Source: Brachionus plicatilis
Lineage: Eukaryota > Rotifera > Eurotatoria > Ploima > Brachionidae
DNA length: 64,000 nucleotides
NCBI GenBank assembly: GCA_010279815.1
Contig: QEOQ01000141.1
Span: 1,296,176 to 1,360,175, forward strand
Reading direction: 5' to 3'
Part shown: positions 21,009-33,557 of the stretch, in pieces
Layout of the letters: every line of letters begins with the position of its first letter
Numbering within the stretch: the stretch's first letter is position 1
Position numbers and translations under genes: made by a program
Notes under the pieces: generated by a model
What the model was told of the DNA's origin: nothing
The model's input: only the letters and a program-made list of their open reading frames with translations
Database searches by the model: none

Positions 21009-23496
21009 ATGATTCAAGATAACAATATTTCAATATGGTACAATAACTATTATTATCGTCATAAAATCGAAGCTGACTTAAATAAATATAGAGAAAATAA
21101 AATTGAACATGTTTTTTTAAAAAAATTGATTAAATATTGCTTAAAGATTAAACAGAACGTTAATTTCCAATATCTATCGATGGCTGTTTCAGTTTTTATG
21201 AGACTTATATGCATTTTTGTAATATTACTTATTTTGAGAGTAATGGTTTATGAAACAGATTCGTGGACTCCTTTAATTAATTTGATTTTTTGTTTTGGAA
21301 TTATTGTTGATTTGGTATACTTTTTGATTCGAAAAAAAGAACACATGGGGTAAAAGAAATTTTTCTTTTATTTTGATAGAAAATTAATTTTTAACAATTA
21401 TCAAGTGTGAATTTCTTTTTATTTTCCTACAGCCTTGGAATGATACCTGCTTTATGGTTGCAGCATGAAATAATGACAAGTATTTTAGAAAAATATTCCA
21501 AAAAAAATGTAAATGTAATGTTTTAATATTTTTTATTTAATAATCATTATTAATAAGATACATATTTATGAATCTAAAGAAAAATCAAAAATAAATTGCG
21601 TGATTATTTAAAAATGCATATTCATATTTAATTATTTAATTATTAAACATGCATATTAAAGAGTTTTGTATTGTTGAAAAAATATTTTTATTAAAATTTA
21701 CTTGGTTTAACTAATTAACTTGAAAATATGTAAGCAAATCTGCCATAGAGTGGTATCTTTTGTTATCATCTTCCGCAGGACACTTCGGTTCCTGTTGCAG
21801 TTATTATTATTATTATTATTATTAAATTGAAAGAATGGAACACATAAATTTAATATTATATGTAGTCTAGCATTATTTGCTCCCCATGAAAATATGTCTC
21901 CTAACCTCAGTTTGCCAATTTTTTTCCGAGTACTGAGTGAATATTTCATATCAGAATTACTCTAATTTTTAATTTTTCTTTTAAAAAAATTTAATCTTAC
22001 ACACATTATCAAATGATGTAATTCGTCTTTTTTTGACAATTTTTTGAAATTTAAAAACAAAGAATTTAAAGAAAAAAAAACAAAAAATAAAGAAAGAATT
22101 TTCATTTAATTTTTCCCGTTTAAAATTTTATCCAGCATCTTAATTTACATAGGGGTTATAAACTAAATTATTCCTTATAGTAAAAAAATTATTCAAATTT
22201 TTTTGAATTGAAACGATCGAATTGAAATGAACTTCACAACCCCATTTAGATAAAATGAACTTTATTTTTTTTAAATATTTTTAATTAAAAATTATACTAA
22301 TTTTGTATCGAAAACAAATTTGAGAGTGCTTCAAAGATTAAGCTTCTTGTCAATATTTATTCAAAACAAAACTGACCCCCTTTAGAATTAAAAATAAGTT
22401 GTATTTATATTAACTTGAAGTTGGCTCAGCTCAAGATTAACAAAAGAAAGTCATGCTTTTATGGTGTGATTATTTTTTTATTGTTAATTCAAATCTGATC
22501 TAGGGTTATTCTATAAGATTATAGAATGTTCTTGATTTACTAACCAAAATAAACATATCATTTATATCTAGGATTTATATACATGAGAGCTTGATAGAAA
22601 GTAAAGCAATTTAGAGAACTGCAATGATAAAAAAATTTTTTGTCAAAATCGGTCCATCAAATTCGATAAAAAGTGAATGTTGTTTTGTGTTTCAACTTAA
22701 AATCTTAAAAAATTATTAAGTCGCCTGCCTGATGAGGTGCAGCATAAATTATAAATAATAAATAAATAATAAATTATTGCCCGAAATTCTTTATTATATT
22801 TTGATTTTTGTTCTTAACTGTTTTTATTCTAAGAACAATTAAAATATTTTTCCCAGAAATTTTTAAAATACAATTGTTTATAAAATTTTTTTTTAGACAA
22901 TTGCAAAATATTCATCTGATCATCAGTTTCACCAAACAAAATTCTTTGAATTTATTCTTTACGGCACACTTTTTGTTGTAAGAACATGTCTACCTCGAAA
23001 GCAAAATTGGAATTTCAGATTAACATTAGATCTAATGCTTAATGATATAACTTACGTTACAGATTCTTTAGATTTTTCAAAAATTCTATTTGACGATACC
23101 CGAAAGATTACAGACAGTACTTATAAAAAATTGGTTCTGTGGACTTTGGCTTTTACATCAAGCTTTTTTTGCTTCAATTTAGTTTACAGACCACGAAAGA
23201 CCCATGTTAAATTTATTTACCATAAGAGACTTAATAAACTAGAAGAACTGGAACTTAGATTGGCTTATGATCCATTTATTAGATATGTATTACCAAATAT
23301 ATTATATGAAATACCAATGACTATTGCACGTCTTGTTATCTTTTATAGTTATAGGCCAGTGGGCTGGGAAAATTTTAGTTTTTTAATTAAAAACATTTTT
23401 TCGGTTTTTTTAACAATGACTGCATATTTTGAGATAAAAACAGTGAAAAAAGACGAAGTTTTTTTTTCCATCACAACTTATGATGATTTGGTTTGA
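21009..23496 (+). CDS. TMEM26-like multipass membrane protein, three exons (338 aa)
   Basis: Model: join(21009..21349, 21433..21508, 22897..23496). The first intron is 83 bp. The second is 1388 bp, by far the longest here, and holds an (ATT)n microsatellite. Frames join exactly. Hydrophobic segments lie at about residues 54-80, 88-108, 152-172, 218-237, 267-290 and 300-317. The order of features agrees with the TMEM26 family: a pair of N-terminal helices, an R/K-rich turn, a PALWL motif (about 118), RTCLPRKQ where TMEM26 has a RWLLP-type motif, then a LTLDLMLNDITYVTDSLDF block like the family's LLLMFVGTAADILEF, and a final helix pair. Molecular function of the family is poorly known. Assignment rests on remembered family pattern, not a search. 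Confidence 0.75.
21801..21825. repeat. (ATT)n microsatellite in intron 2 of the TMEM26-like gene
   Basis: About eight ATT repeats. The sequence to its left can form a CAGGAC/TCCTG-type hairpin, an arrangement seen at 3' ends of LINE/SINE copies, so this may mark an old insertion in the intron. Confidence 0.6.
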
Positions 23497-26209
23497 TAAT
23501 GTTTAAATTGAATTAATATTATTTAATTAGATTTAAATTGTATTAATTAAATTCAAATAATCTGGCATAATCTATAATCTTAAATAAAATTTTTGATGAA
23601 TTATTTTTTTTTATTATTTTATTATTTATTAACAAAAATTGCATTTTTTTAAGTTTTGTTTTGAAATTTCTTTTAAATTAATTTGTTTTTAAAGACAAAA
23701 AAATATTTCTTAAAGGTTCAATTTTTAAGCATAAGAACTGTATTTGAATGATTATTTTGATAATTTCTGATAGATTATATCATTTTCATAACATTTTTTA
23801 AATGATGAATATTCAAAATTTGATATGTTCGATATTTATTCTTTTTGAAAATCTCAAATATTGATAATCACATTTAAAGAATTTTTCCTTTTATAATGAT
23901 TGATATTAACCAAAAAACTGAAAAATTAGGGAATATTGGTAAAGAATTTAATTTAATCGATTATCATTAAAAAACACCAAAAAATTTTATTTTAAGTTGA
24001 CGGTAACAAACTACATTCGGAAAAATTTTTAAATCTGTTTTGCTAAAGGACGAATATAGTTCCACATGTTAAAAGAAAACCTTAGTTGATTATAAAAATG
24101 CTTGATGATTTTTGATGCTCAATTTATATTGATTTAATTTTTTTCTTGTTGTTTTGATCATTTCAAATCCATTTATTTTTTAATTTTAGAGTTTATTTCC
24201 TATTTGATTTTTTAAAAATGTAACCAGTTTTTTTTTTTTTTGATTTTTTTTACTAAAAGTTTTATTGAAAAATGTTAAGAAAAAAAATCTTGCCATTTAT
24301 TTAAAAACATAAAATTTTTCGATATTTTTCAATCCTTTAAAAAATAAATGTTTTTAATGCTAATTCACCTAGTAATTTTGATTGAAACATCGGTGTTTAT
24401 TGATGACCATTCGAAATTCAATGATATTTTCGATGGAAAAGTGATATGATTGATTTAACTTAACAATATTTTAATTTTGAAAAAAAATAATCGATGATTT
24501 ATTGATTTTACCTCTAACAAAACGATGATAAATGATTGAAATTGTTGAAATTTCACAATTTTCATCTATTTAAATTCAGAATTAGCTGTCTAAGTATTAT
24601 TGTAATCAAGCAAGCGCCGAGACGCTCACTTAGTTAGATAATTTCTATACTTTCTCCTTCCATTTAGTAAAATAAGCTTTTATTTAACCCAATTCACCAG
24701 CACGATTTACCCATGTTATTTTAAAAAAATTCTCCGAAATTTTTTTAGAACAATTTTTTCGTTTTAAAATTCAAATTGATCAAAAAATTATTTTCGGATT
24801 CACATCAACAATTAGTGCAATATTCATTTATAGAATAAATTTTATAAGAAAAATATATGAAATTTAAAATTAAAAAATATTTAAATGTTATAAAAAATGA
24901 TATTTTAATTATCCTATTAAAAATAGATAAGATTCCAAGCTTGTTGAATAATCTTAAAATTATAGAAATCTTGTATAATTTTTAATTTATACATAAAAGA
25001 ATAAAAAAAATTTAATAAGAAAAATATTTAGCTAGCCATTAATTGATTTAAATTGAGAGATATGATTTTTATTATAATATATTTTGAATTGTAGAATTTT
25101 AAGAGTGATTTTAATCAAAATTTCAAATAAAAGATAATTATTTTTTATCACGTTTATCCGACAGATTGTTTAGATTAATTTTAAAAAATGGAATATTCTT
25201 GACTACAATAATGCATTAAATTTGACTTCGAGGTTTGGTATTTATTTTAATCTGAGATATTCGCAATTAACATTATGGTTTATTAAAAACCAAGCTGAAG
25301 AATTAACTTCCAATTGAGAAAAAATTCTCCGAAGCAAAGGTGAAAAAGATATTCGAAAGTTATAAATAAATAATCAATTTAAATATATATAAATCATGCC
25401 ATTGTTGAATTAAGAATTGCCAGAAAAGTCGAAACCTCAACTACCTGCCACTGTATTCGTTATAATTTATGCCAGCTCATTTAAATCGCTGATAAAATTA
25501 ATTTGAATAAAAATCTTTGATTATACATATTCTTAAGTTCAACATTTGCTCTGAGACAATGGTAAATTGCTATTTTTGATTAATAAGATATCTGCCATAA
25601 TTAAATTCTGCCATAGTCAAATTTGATATCATTTTTTTTCTCAATAAATGATAACTTTTAATAAACACGCTTTCAATTGTAATTTCCAAAATTTGGTAAA
25701 CTTTTTGAACAAATAGAATCGAATAATCATGAAAAATATGTATAATATTCTATTAGTTTATAATCTAATAATCTAACAGCAATCGTAGGAAGATCTAGTG
25801 TATAAATACTCAAGCTCATCGCAGAGTTGATATGAAAATAAAAAGTTTCAAAAAAATTTCAAAAATAAAATTTCAAATTTAGGCCGCAATTTGTCCAAAT
25901 AAATCAATAGATCGTAGGAATTTTTCGCCTCTCTTATTTCTAATTAAAGGCAGTTTTTTAGGATTTATTAGGTAGCAAAAATCAAGATCAAGAAAAATAA
26001 AAGAAATTGTTATGCCTATAATTTTCGACTCTTAAGCCTAAAAGAAAACATAATTTGTAATTGTGTAATTTTTCTGTTTTAATTTATAAAAATAAAGAAA
26101 AATAGAATTAATTAAACAATAAATAAATATTTAAAAGTGAAATATTATGTATCGGCTTGTATATTTTTTTGTTAAATAGATAAATTCAACTTAATATTTT
26201 TGCATTGAA
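23497..26209. other. Long gene-free interval upstream of the first LIM gene
   Basis: AT-rich, no credible coding frame. The distal part presumably contains the promoter of the LIM gene at 26210, but no CArG or MEF2-type site was convincingly found close to it. Confidence 0.35.
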
Positions 26210-26645
26210 ATGCCATTCAAAGCACCAGAAATTTTTCGTTGTCCAAAATGCAGCAAAGCCGTTTATGCTGCCGAAGAAGTACTTGGTGCTGGTCAAAAAT
26301 GGCACAAAATGTGCTTCACTTGCGGTAAAATTGATTTATTATTTAAAACTGAAATTTAATTTAAATAAATTCTAATGAAGGTTTGTGTAAAAAAATGTTA
26401 GAATCAACTACTGTGGCTGAACATGATGGCCAAATTTATTGCAAACAATGCTATGGTCGAAAATTCGGTCCAAAAGGCTACGGATTCGGAGGTGGTGCTG
26501 GATGCTTAAGCATGGATAGTGGTGAACACTTGGGAAATAAAGAAACTGCAATGGGGTATTTTTTTTCAATATTATATTTAAACAATCTAATTTTATCTAA
26601 TAAAGCAATAAACCAAATTATTCAGCCCCACCGGGTAGTCAATAA
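26210..26645 (+). CDS. Muscle LIM protein (single LIM domain, CRP/Mlp60A type), copy A
   Basis: Model: join(26210..26324, 26381..26555, 26606..26645), 109 aa, introns 56 and 50 bp. The LIM zinc ligands are all present: C11, C14, H32, C35, C38, C41, C59, C62 (C-x2-C-x17-H-x2-C-x2-C-x2-C-x17-C-x2-C). They are followed by the glycine-rich [14 protein letters not shown] that marks CRP/muscle LIM proteins. It resembles insect Mlp60A in having one LIM domain. Family members act as muscle-structural adaptors at the Z-disc/actin cytoskeleton and in the nucleus. Exon 1 and most of exon 2 are identical to copy B at 31166; the tail exon differs mostly at silent sites. Confidence 0.95.
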
Positions 26646-28252
26646 AAAATTAATTAGAAAAAAACCTATGAAAGAATGGTTTTGATTAATTCGGATATTT
26701 GATTTTATTTATTTTTTATTTTTTATGGAGTTAATTTGGATTTTTAAATTACTTTATCTCAAAATAAAAAATGCACAACATTCTTTGGTCATTTAATTTA
26801 CTTGAGTATTATTGAATAAGTTTTGCTAATATTATTTTTTTCTATAACAAAATTTAATTTTAGTTTTAATGGCATCAAATAATTTACAGTGGATAATTGA
26901 AGACTTTAGAAGACATCAGAGTTGCGTTCAAATCATTAGGTCAATATTAACTCAAAGGAATAATTTTTTTTAAATTTAATTCGAGATAAATTTTTTATTT
27001 TATTTTCCTAAGGATTTTTTTTTTTAATTTTTCCATATTTTTATAATAATAATAATAATAATAAAATTCATAAAATTACGCCAGATTCGGCGATGTTAAG
27101 AATAAAATAAAATAGAATGCAAAGGAAGGAAGTTTTGTACTGCTTGTTTTCCTTTTTTTTAAATTTACAATTATGTTAAAGAAATCAAAAATAAATGTTT
27201 TATAAAAGTAAATTTTCTTTTTTTTACATATTTACCACAAAAGTATTAATTTTAGATTAAGTATTCATAGAATGAGATTAACAACAAAAAATAAATAAAA
27301 TTTTTTTTAAAAGTTTGAGCTATTTTAATAGTTAAAATATGTCCAATTATATCCAACGGAATAATTGGGAGCCATTCATTTCGGCTCAAATAAAATTACC
27401 TAATGACTTTAACACATTTTAATTAAATTATTTTAAATTAATGCAAACGAAAGAAAATCTAAGTTTTCATTTTTTTAACAAAAATCCTTTATTATTGTAT
27501 CAGTATCGAGCGACAGATGCTTCGATGCTCTATGAAAATAAGACTTTAAGATACAATTTACAAAATCTTCCTGAAAAGAATGGTATAATTAATCTCATAA
27601 CAATTTAGATTAAGTCTAAAATTTTACCATATTACTGATACTAAAATCATAAGCGAATAATTTAATACAAGGAAAATATAAAATTTATAGTGTTGGAAAT
27701 CAGCTCCAATCGATTAATATTTTTTAAAAATCGACCATATTTTTTCAATTGATGTTATAATCGGATAAATTTTTTTGAATCAATTTCAAAATTGAAAATT
27801 TTTAAAGTCAAAATTAGGCAAATAATTTTATTCGAGTATCTTAACTCAAGAAGACAAATTTATTTAAAAATAACTGAGTATTTATGAGTAGAAATTTTTA
27901 GGAAATTTTAAATTAGTGGTGGAAATCGATTGATAAATTTAAAAATTGACAAAAAAATAAACTCATATTATTGATAATCTATTTCCAATACAAGTAGTTT
28001 CCTGCTGCGCTTAGTTCTGAAATCAAAATATAAATTGATGGTTCCAAAATCTAAAATTTATGTTCTGTTAATGATTTAAAAACAAAAATCGATAATCAAC
28101 AAGAATATCTTTAAATTTATTTCTAATGTTGTTGTACCTCTATTGAATGATTAGTTGGATTTAGTATCAACTTTTTTCAATTAAGCTGTTTTGGAAAAAT
28201 ATTTTTCATCATCTGGTACCATGGTGCAATTTTTTTGACATTTTGGTGCAAA
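26646..28252. other. Intergenic region between LIM copies, part 1
   Basis: No gene. An (AAT)n microsatellite at about 27045-27064 is followed by CGCCAGATTCGGCGATGT, a small hairpin-forming word that recurs in similar form (CGCCAATTCTGGCGATGT) at 63911-63928 near another AAT run. It may be the 3' end of a short retroelement. Confidence 0.4.
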
Positions 28253-28509
28253 AATTACATTTTAAAAAGGAATAACGCTATTATTTCTTTCTAATTGTAC
28301 AAAAATGATTCTGCATCAATGTTACACAAATTTGTACAAAAGAATTCTAAGCTCTGCAAAAACTCTAAAATTTGTTGCATTTTACAGAAAATTGCAGAGT
28401 TTTTGCTGAGATTAGAATTCGTTTGAACAAAATTGTATAACATTGATGCAGAATCATTTTTGTACAATTAGAAAGAAATAATAGCGTTATTCCTTTTTAA
28501 AATGTAATT
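28253..28509. repeat. 257-bp near-perfect palindrome (foldback)
   Basis: Arms 28253-28367 and 28396-28509 are inverted copies with only a few mismatches, separated by about 28 bp. The outer ends read AATTACATTTTAAAAAGGAA and its complement. No coding content. Likely a foldback MITE; TA-type flanks could not be fixed with certainty. Confidence 0.75.
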
Positions 28510-29430
28510 CACTAAAATTTCACATTGAGCTGATCTTCCTCTCTTGCATATATGGCCGAGTGGAATAGATTTTGTTTCCATTGGTATTCTAATATACTTG
28601 TGGCCAGCTTTTCTTTTTATCTTTGACTTCAAAATCGCTTTAATCATCGCTATTCTGAGCTTAATTCATCATTAGATCAATAAATTTGTGACACTGAATT
28701 TGTAATTTTTATATAAAAATACTTTTTGGGAGATAAAAAGGGTTATTTTATTTCATCATTTGATAAACTAAAACTAATAATTTTAAAGACCGCACATAAT
28801 AATTTATAGAATCAAAGATTAAAATTCATATTAAAGTAACGAATGTTTAAATCAGCTAACCAATTTCTAAAAACAACATGACCAAGTCATTGATACATAT
28901 ATGTAAACATTTATTTATAACCTTAAAAATAAAGTCGCCTTATTTTCAAGATTATAATTTTTTTAATGATTTTCTAAAAGGCTTTAAAGAGATAATTTAT
29001 TGATACAATACTAGCTGAATAATTTCCAATCTCTTTTAAATTTTCTTTTTATGTAATCTTCTAAACTTCCCTACTGTTAAAATATTAGAACAATTTTTCT
29101 ACTTGCCAAAAATTAAACAAATAAATTTTTGGAAACAAGAACATATTAAGTCTAAATCCGGCATTCTTTTTTAATCAAAGAGAGTTATTAAAGTCTTTTC
29201 AATTCGATCGTTTCAATTAAGGAAAAACTTGAATATCTTTTTTACTAAAAAATATAATTTAGTTCTGTAAAATGCTTAATTTAAAGAAAATTTTCAAAAT
29301 ATAGTAAAATAAGTTTGCAAAATACTTTGCAATTTTCTGCATTTTGCACGCCATCAAAAAGTATTCTAATCTACTGTGCAATTTGTTTACAGAGATCTTG
29401 CAGGCATATATTTTCGGATTAAGTAAAGTT

Positions 29431-29721
29431 AATAATAATAATAATATGTCCCTTTCTATCCTAGTGGATAATGGGGAGGCGCTCATCTCCTTTTCATGTA
29501 CCTTTTTGAGCAACGGCTCCGACCTGACACAGAGGTAACTGCATCGAGTTGGTCATCTACACCGCTATTAATACCCAGTCGGAACCGGTTCCCTTTTTTT
29601 ATGATGAAAGGGGTTTAAACATGCGTCCCGTACTGCAGAGATATTTTGAAGATTTGTTCACCCTCAGCGGGTTTCGAACCCTCGATCTTCTGCTTGCATG
29701 ACTAACACAAAAACCATCAAT
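29431..29721 (-). mobile_element. tRNA-type SINE with (ATT)n tail and 31-bp target-site duplication
   Basis: A 291-bp insertion flanked by perfect 31-bp direct repeats at 29400-29430 and 29722-29752. Read on the minus strand it starts near 29720, has an A-box-like TAGTCATGCAAG and an exact RNA polymerase III B box (GGTTCGAAACC, about 29669-29679), then a roughly 200-bp less AT-rich body, and ends in (ATT)n at 29431-29445. The A-to-B spacing is shorter than in a tRNA. The tail type matches the CR1-like LINE at 19051, which may supply its reverse transcriptase. A diverged fragment of the same body occurs at 48715-48768. Confidence 0.85.
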
Positions 29722-29949
29722 GCAGGCATATATTTTCGGATTAAGTAAAGTTGCTTAAACATTAAACATTTTACAAAACTAAATTATTCCTTATATTAAG
29801 AAAGTAATTCAAGTTATTTTGAGTTGAAATGAACTTAACAACTCCTAAACAAAGAACAAAAAGTACTAATTTAAATGAAAAGTATAAATTATAATATTGA
29901 AGTAATTCTTAATATTTGAAATTATTTTCTCAAAAACAGGGGTTAGTGT

Positions 29950-30395
29950 ATTTTGATACAAAAAAAACAGAAACAAAATATTAAAAATGACAAAGCTTAT
30001 ATTCTGGAGGACCAAAACATGTTTTGTAAATCGTAGCAATTGATACATCCTTTGTACCACCAATATACTGATTTTGAAAAACTAATCAAAAAATATGTAA
30101 AATTCAGAAAATTTCAAATCTGGGATATTACATTAAAAATGGTACAGAGGATTCATCAGTTACTACAATTTACAGTACATGATTTGGTCCTTCAGAACTT
30201 AAGCTCTGACGTTTTTATATTTTGTTTTTGTTTTTTGTACTATAATTCCCAATGTTCTGAATTTTTCAGAGTTTTTCAAAATCAGTATATTGGGAGTACA
30301 AAGAATGTATCAATTAATACAATTTACAGAACATGTTTTGGTCCTTCAGAACTTAAGCTTTGGCACTTATAGCATTTTGTTTTTGATTCTGCCAA
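29950..30395. repeat. Compound element of one inverted and two direct ~100-bp units
   Basis: A unit containing TTGGTCC(T/C)(T/C)CAGAA...AAGCT and ending TTTTGTTT is present at about 29950-30056 (minus), 30140-30240 (plus) and 30297-30395 (plus). Between them 30060-30125 and 30245-30296 are inverted to each other (AATATACTGATTTTGAAAAAC). Stem-loop rich, probably a rearranged foldback transposon. Confidence 0.65.
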
Positions 30396-31165
30396 AATTC
30401 ACAATGCCAAAAACAGGCCACTAAAAGTATTTAATTTTCATTAAAAATGAAATTGTAAAATCTGAAAAGCTTACTTCAACTTATTTCAATTAATTTCATT
30501 CATTTAAAAATTATTAAAAAGGTTATGATGCTTATTTACTCCAATTTACTCGTATATACATTAGAAAAATCCAAAAAAATACAAAACTCGCAACTTTCTT
30601 CTTTAATGATAAAAAGTGATAAATTTTGCTATTAAAATCTTATAAAATAGCTCATCAATCAATCATTGGAGCTTTGAGAAGCCGATTGATATTTTCCAAT
30701 AATTTAATTTCTATCCATATAATGATAAGAATTATAGAAATTAAATATAAATTCGTTGTTCTCTCGATTAACTACAGAATCAAATTTAAGACAAAAGCAT
30801 ATTTTGTTTCTACTCAGATAATTTTATCGGCAAATGACTGAAAAGAAATTATGGTTATGAACTCATGAAAAGTAAAATGGAATAAGTTAGTGAATCGGGT
30901 TAAATAACTTATTCTAATTAAAGGAATAAAAATTTTGATTTTGTATTATTCCATTTATTTTATCTGTTAGTATTGAGTAAGATAAAACTTGAATAAATTA
31001 AACTTATCTTAAAATTTACAATCATTCGACTAGTATTTAAATATTGAGATTCTAGAATTATATTTCGTTAAACTTAACTTTAAATTTCACCTTAGTTCCT
31101 TTTTTCCTTTCACTAAATCAGACTAATTTTTCTCTTGACAGCAAATATTCTACAATTACTTTAAA

Positions 31166-31592
31166 ATGCCATTCAAAGCACCAGAAATTTTTCGTTGTCC
31201 AAAATGCAGCAAAGCCGTTTATGCTGCCGAAGAAGTACTTGGTGCTGGTCAAAAATGGCACAAAATGTGCTTCACTTGCGGTAGGTCTTATTTTTTTTTT
31301 GTTTATTCTGCTAATTTTAAATATCTAAAGGTTTGTGTAAAAAAATGTTAGAATCAACTACTGTAGCTGAACATGAAGGTCTAGTTTACTGCAAACAATG
31401 CTATGGTCGAAAATTCGGTCCAAAAGGCTACGGATTCGGAGGTGGTGCTGGATGCTTAAGCATGGATAGTGGTGAACACTTGGGAAATAAAGAAACTGCA
31501 ATGGGGTAACTTGCCTTGTTTAATTTCAATTAAGATTGATATTTTTTTTTAGCAATAAACCGAATTATGCAGCTCCTCCAGGCAGTCAATAA
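31166..31592 (+). CDS. Muscle LIM protein (single LIM domain), copy B
   Basis: Model: join(31166..31280, 31331..31505, 31553..31592), 109 aa, introns 50 and 47 bp. Same eight zinc ligands and glycine-rich [12 protein letters not shown] region as copy A. It differs from A at three residues in the second zinc finger (D54E, Q56L, I57V) and Ser to Ala in the tail. Exon 1 (115 bp) is identical to copy A, yet both introns, both UTRs and the flanks are unrelated in sequence, and exon 3 has about eight differences in 40 bp. Tandem, same orientation, about 4.5 kb apart. Both look functional. Confidence 0.95.
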
Positions 31593-32562
31593 CAAAATTA
31601 CTTTGATATTACTTACTGCTTGCTGAATAATTTATTAGATTCGGACTAGACATTTATATTTGAATTTTTTTACATTTTAAATAAATTAAAAATATTATCC
31701 CTATTTTTTAATTCAAGCTTTTTATTTAATATATTTTAAAAATTTTCATAAAATAAAGATCATTTATTTTAGATTCTCCAACTTGCTTAATCAATGGATA
31801 AAAATTTTTTGAGGGCAATTTTTAAAGCTGATAAGAAAAATTTCAAAAGTATGAATTTAGAAATTAATAAAATCTGAATTTTTTTTTTTGATTAAATCTT
31901 CAATAAAATAAATTCATCAAGAATTACTTAATTTTTAAAGCAATCAGGAATATTTATAATTTCTAAGCTCAGTCAATTTATTTTAAAAGTAAGCTTTTGC
32001 AGATAGCATGACCATTCTGAAATTTTTTTTAAAAGTTTTTGTTTAAACTTAGTTATTTTTGTATGCTTTTATTGACTCAGCATTAACGACAGCTCGGAGT
32101 AAGCTTTTCTATGCATTAAAAACTCGGCTTTATAAGAAACAATAGATCTTCAATAAGCTTCAAAAAACTTTTCTATTTCAAAATGCATTTTCTGCTTTTC
32201 TGGAGCAGAAACCGGAATGATCACAAAATGAGCAATAACTTTTCAGGAGTAAATAAATTGAAAAATGAAAAGAAAATAACTCAGGGTCTAAATTTTGTGA
32301 GTATTCAGAAGGAAAGAAGATAAGATACCAAAATTACACAAGAGAATTAATTATTTGATAATTATTCATTTTAAATTTGCTCTCAATTCATCCATTAGTC
32401 TGACAATCATTGGAACTTATTCATGCCTCACCATAAATTAAAGTTTAAGTAAAATAAAGATAAAATAAGCAAAAGATAGAGATTATAATAATTAATTTTC
32501 GACATTCAAACTTTCGATTTTCAATAACATAAAATTAATTTTTTTACAGTTTGTTTTAAAAT
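31593..32562. other. Intergenic region
   Basis: AT-rich sequence downstream of LIM copy B; no gene or clear repeat seen. Confidence 0.4.
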
Positions 32563-32800
32563 GGGATAGTGAGGTTGGGAGCAATTTTTCCAGAGCAGAG
32601 CAATTTTGTTCAAATAACACATTGAAAACTTTTTCAAAATGAATATTGAAATGAATGAATTTTAACAATAATCAGCAAATTTTGTTAAATTTTAAAATAT
32701 TCTAAAATTTCGTTAATTTATCATATTTAAATCGGATTTTATAAAATTTTAAATAAATTGCTCTGCTCCAGATAAAAATTGCTCTCAACTTCACTCTCCC
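32563..32800. mobile_element. 238-bp MITE with perfect 9-bp target duplication
   Basis: Ends GGGATAGTGAGGTTGGGAGC (left) and, inverted, GGGAGAGTGAAGTTGAGAGC (right); the inverted similarity continues about 50 bp through GCAATTTTT and AGAGCAGAGCAATTT. The flanks 32554-32562 and 32801-32809 are both TTTTAAAAT. Nine-base duplications fit Mutator-like or similar superfamilies. No coding capacity. Confidence 0.85.
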
Positions 32801-32933
32801 TTTTAAAATTTGAATAATTTAACTTAAAAAACTTTTTGAATTTTTTGACATAACTATGAAATTAAAAAAAAATAAAATATTTTTTTTTTGTAATGAATTT
32901 TAATAAATGAAGTGTTATTTAGTCTTTTTAGAC

Positions 32934-32963
32934 ATGAGCACTAGCCTGTTGATTAACCTTGAA
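32934..32963 (+). other. 30-nt conserved word shared with both actin 3' flanks
   Basis: ATGAGCACTAGCCTGTTGAT continuing TAACCTTGAA. The same 30-nt word, with two or three changes, is at 44513-44542 (plus) and 55602-55631 (minus), about 1.1 kb and 0.75 kb beyond the actin stop codons. The flanking bases here are not clearly related to the actin flanks. Confidence 0.6.
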
Positions 32964-33367
32964 ATTGAAAATTTATTAAATTATTTTAGTTTTAGAATAG
33001 AAAATTATGCTGAATTTTTAAAGACTTGGATTATTTAGATAATGATCCAAAAGTAACGTTGAAATAGCGGACAAAATTTTTTTTTAATAAAAAAGAACTT
33101 AGATATTTACAGAGAAACAATGACTCTCGCCAATGGTCTTCCAAAAAAAACTACACTTAAGCGAACCAGATTTTGATGGTTTCTATAGAGTCTTAATATT
33201 TGTGCACAATATTTTTAGTAAAAATTCCACAGAATTAATAAAAATCCCAAAAAAAAATAAAAAAATAATAAAGTTAATATTGTGTCCATTTTTTTTATTT
33301 AAAATTAGCATAATAAGTAAAAATACCAAAAAAATTTTATTTTTCCCATTTAATCAATAAAAAAAAA

Positions 33368-33521
33368 CATATGGCAAGTTTTTTTTTATATTTAACTTTT
33401 TTGAAATTTTGAAATTACGTTGTTTAATTTAAACTCAATGCTTATGCATGTTAAAATTTGAAATTTAATTACGCAATTATTTCTAAAAAAAGTAAAATAG
33501 AAAAAAAAACTTGCCATATTT
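33368..33521. repeat. Snapback repeat, about 75-bp arms
   Basis: ATATGGCAAGTTTTTTTTT at the left and its complement AAAAAAAAACTTGCCATAT at the right; similarity continues inward through TTTTACTTTTTT-GAAAT. Small foldback element, non-coding. Confidence 0.6.
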
Positions 33522-33557
33522 AGTAAAAGAAAACTTAAAAAAAATCTACAAAAAAAT

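Noticed and set aside
29669..29721. tRNA gene call at the B-box sequence
   Set aside because: The A-to-B distance and missing cloverleaf arms rule out a functional tRNA; it fits the head of a SINE with its own target duplication.
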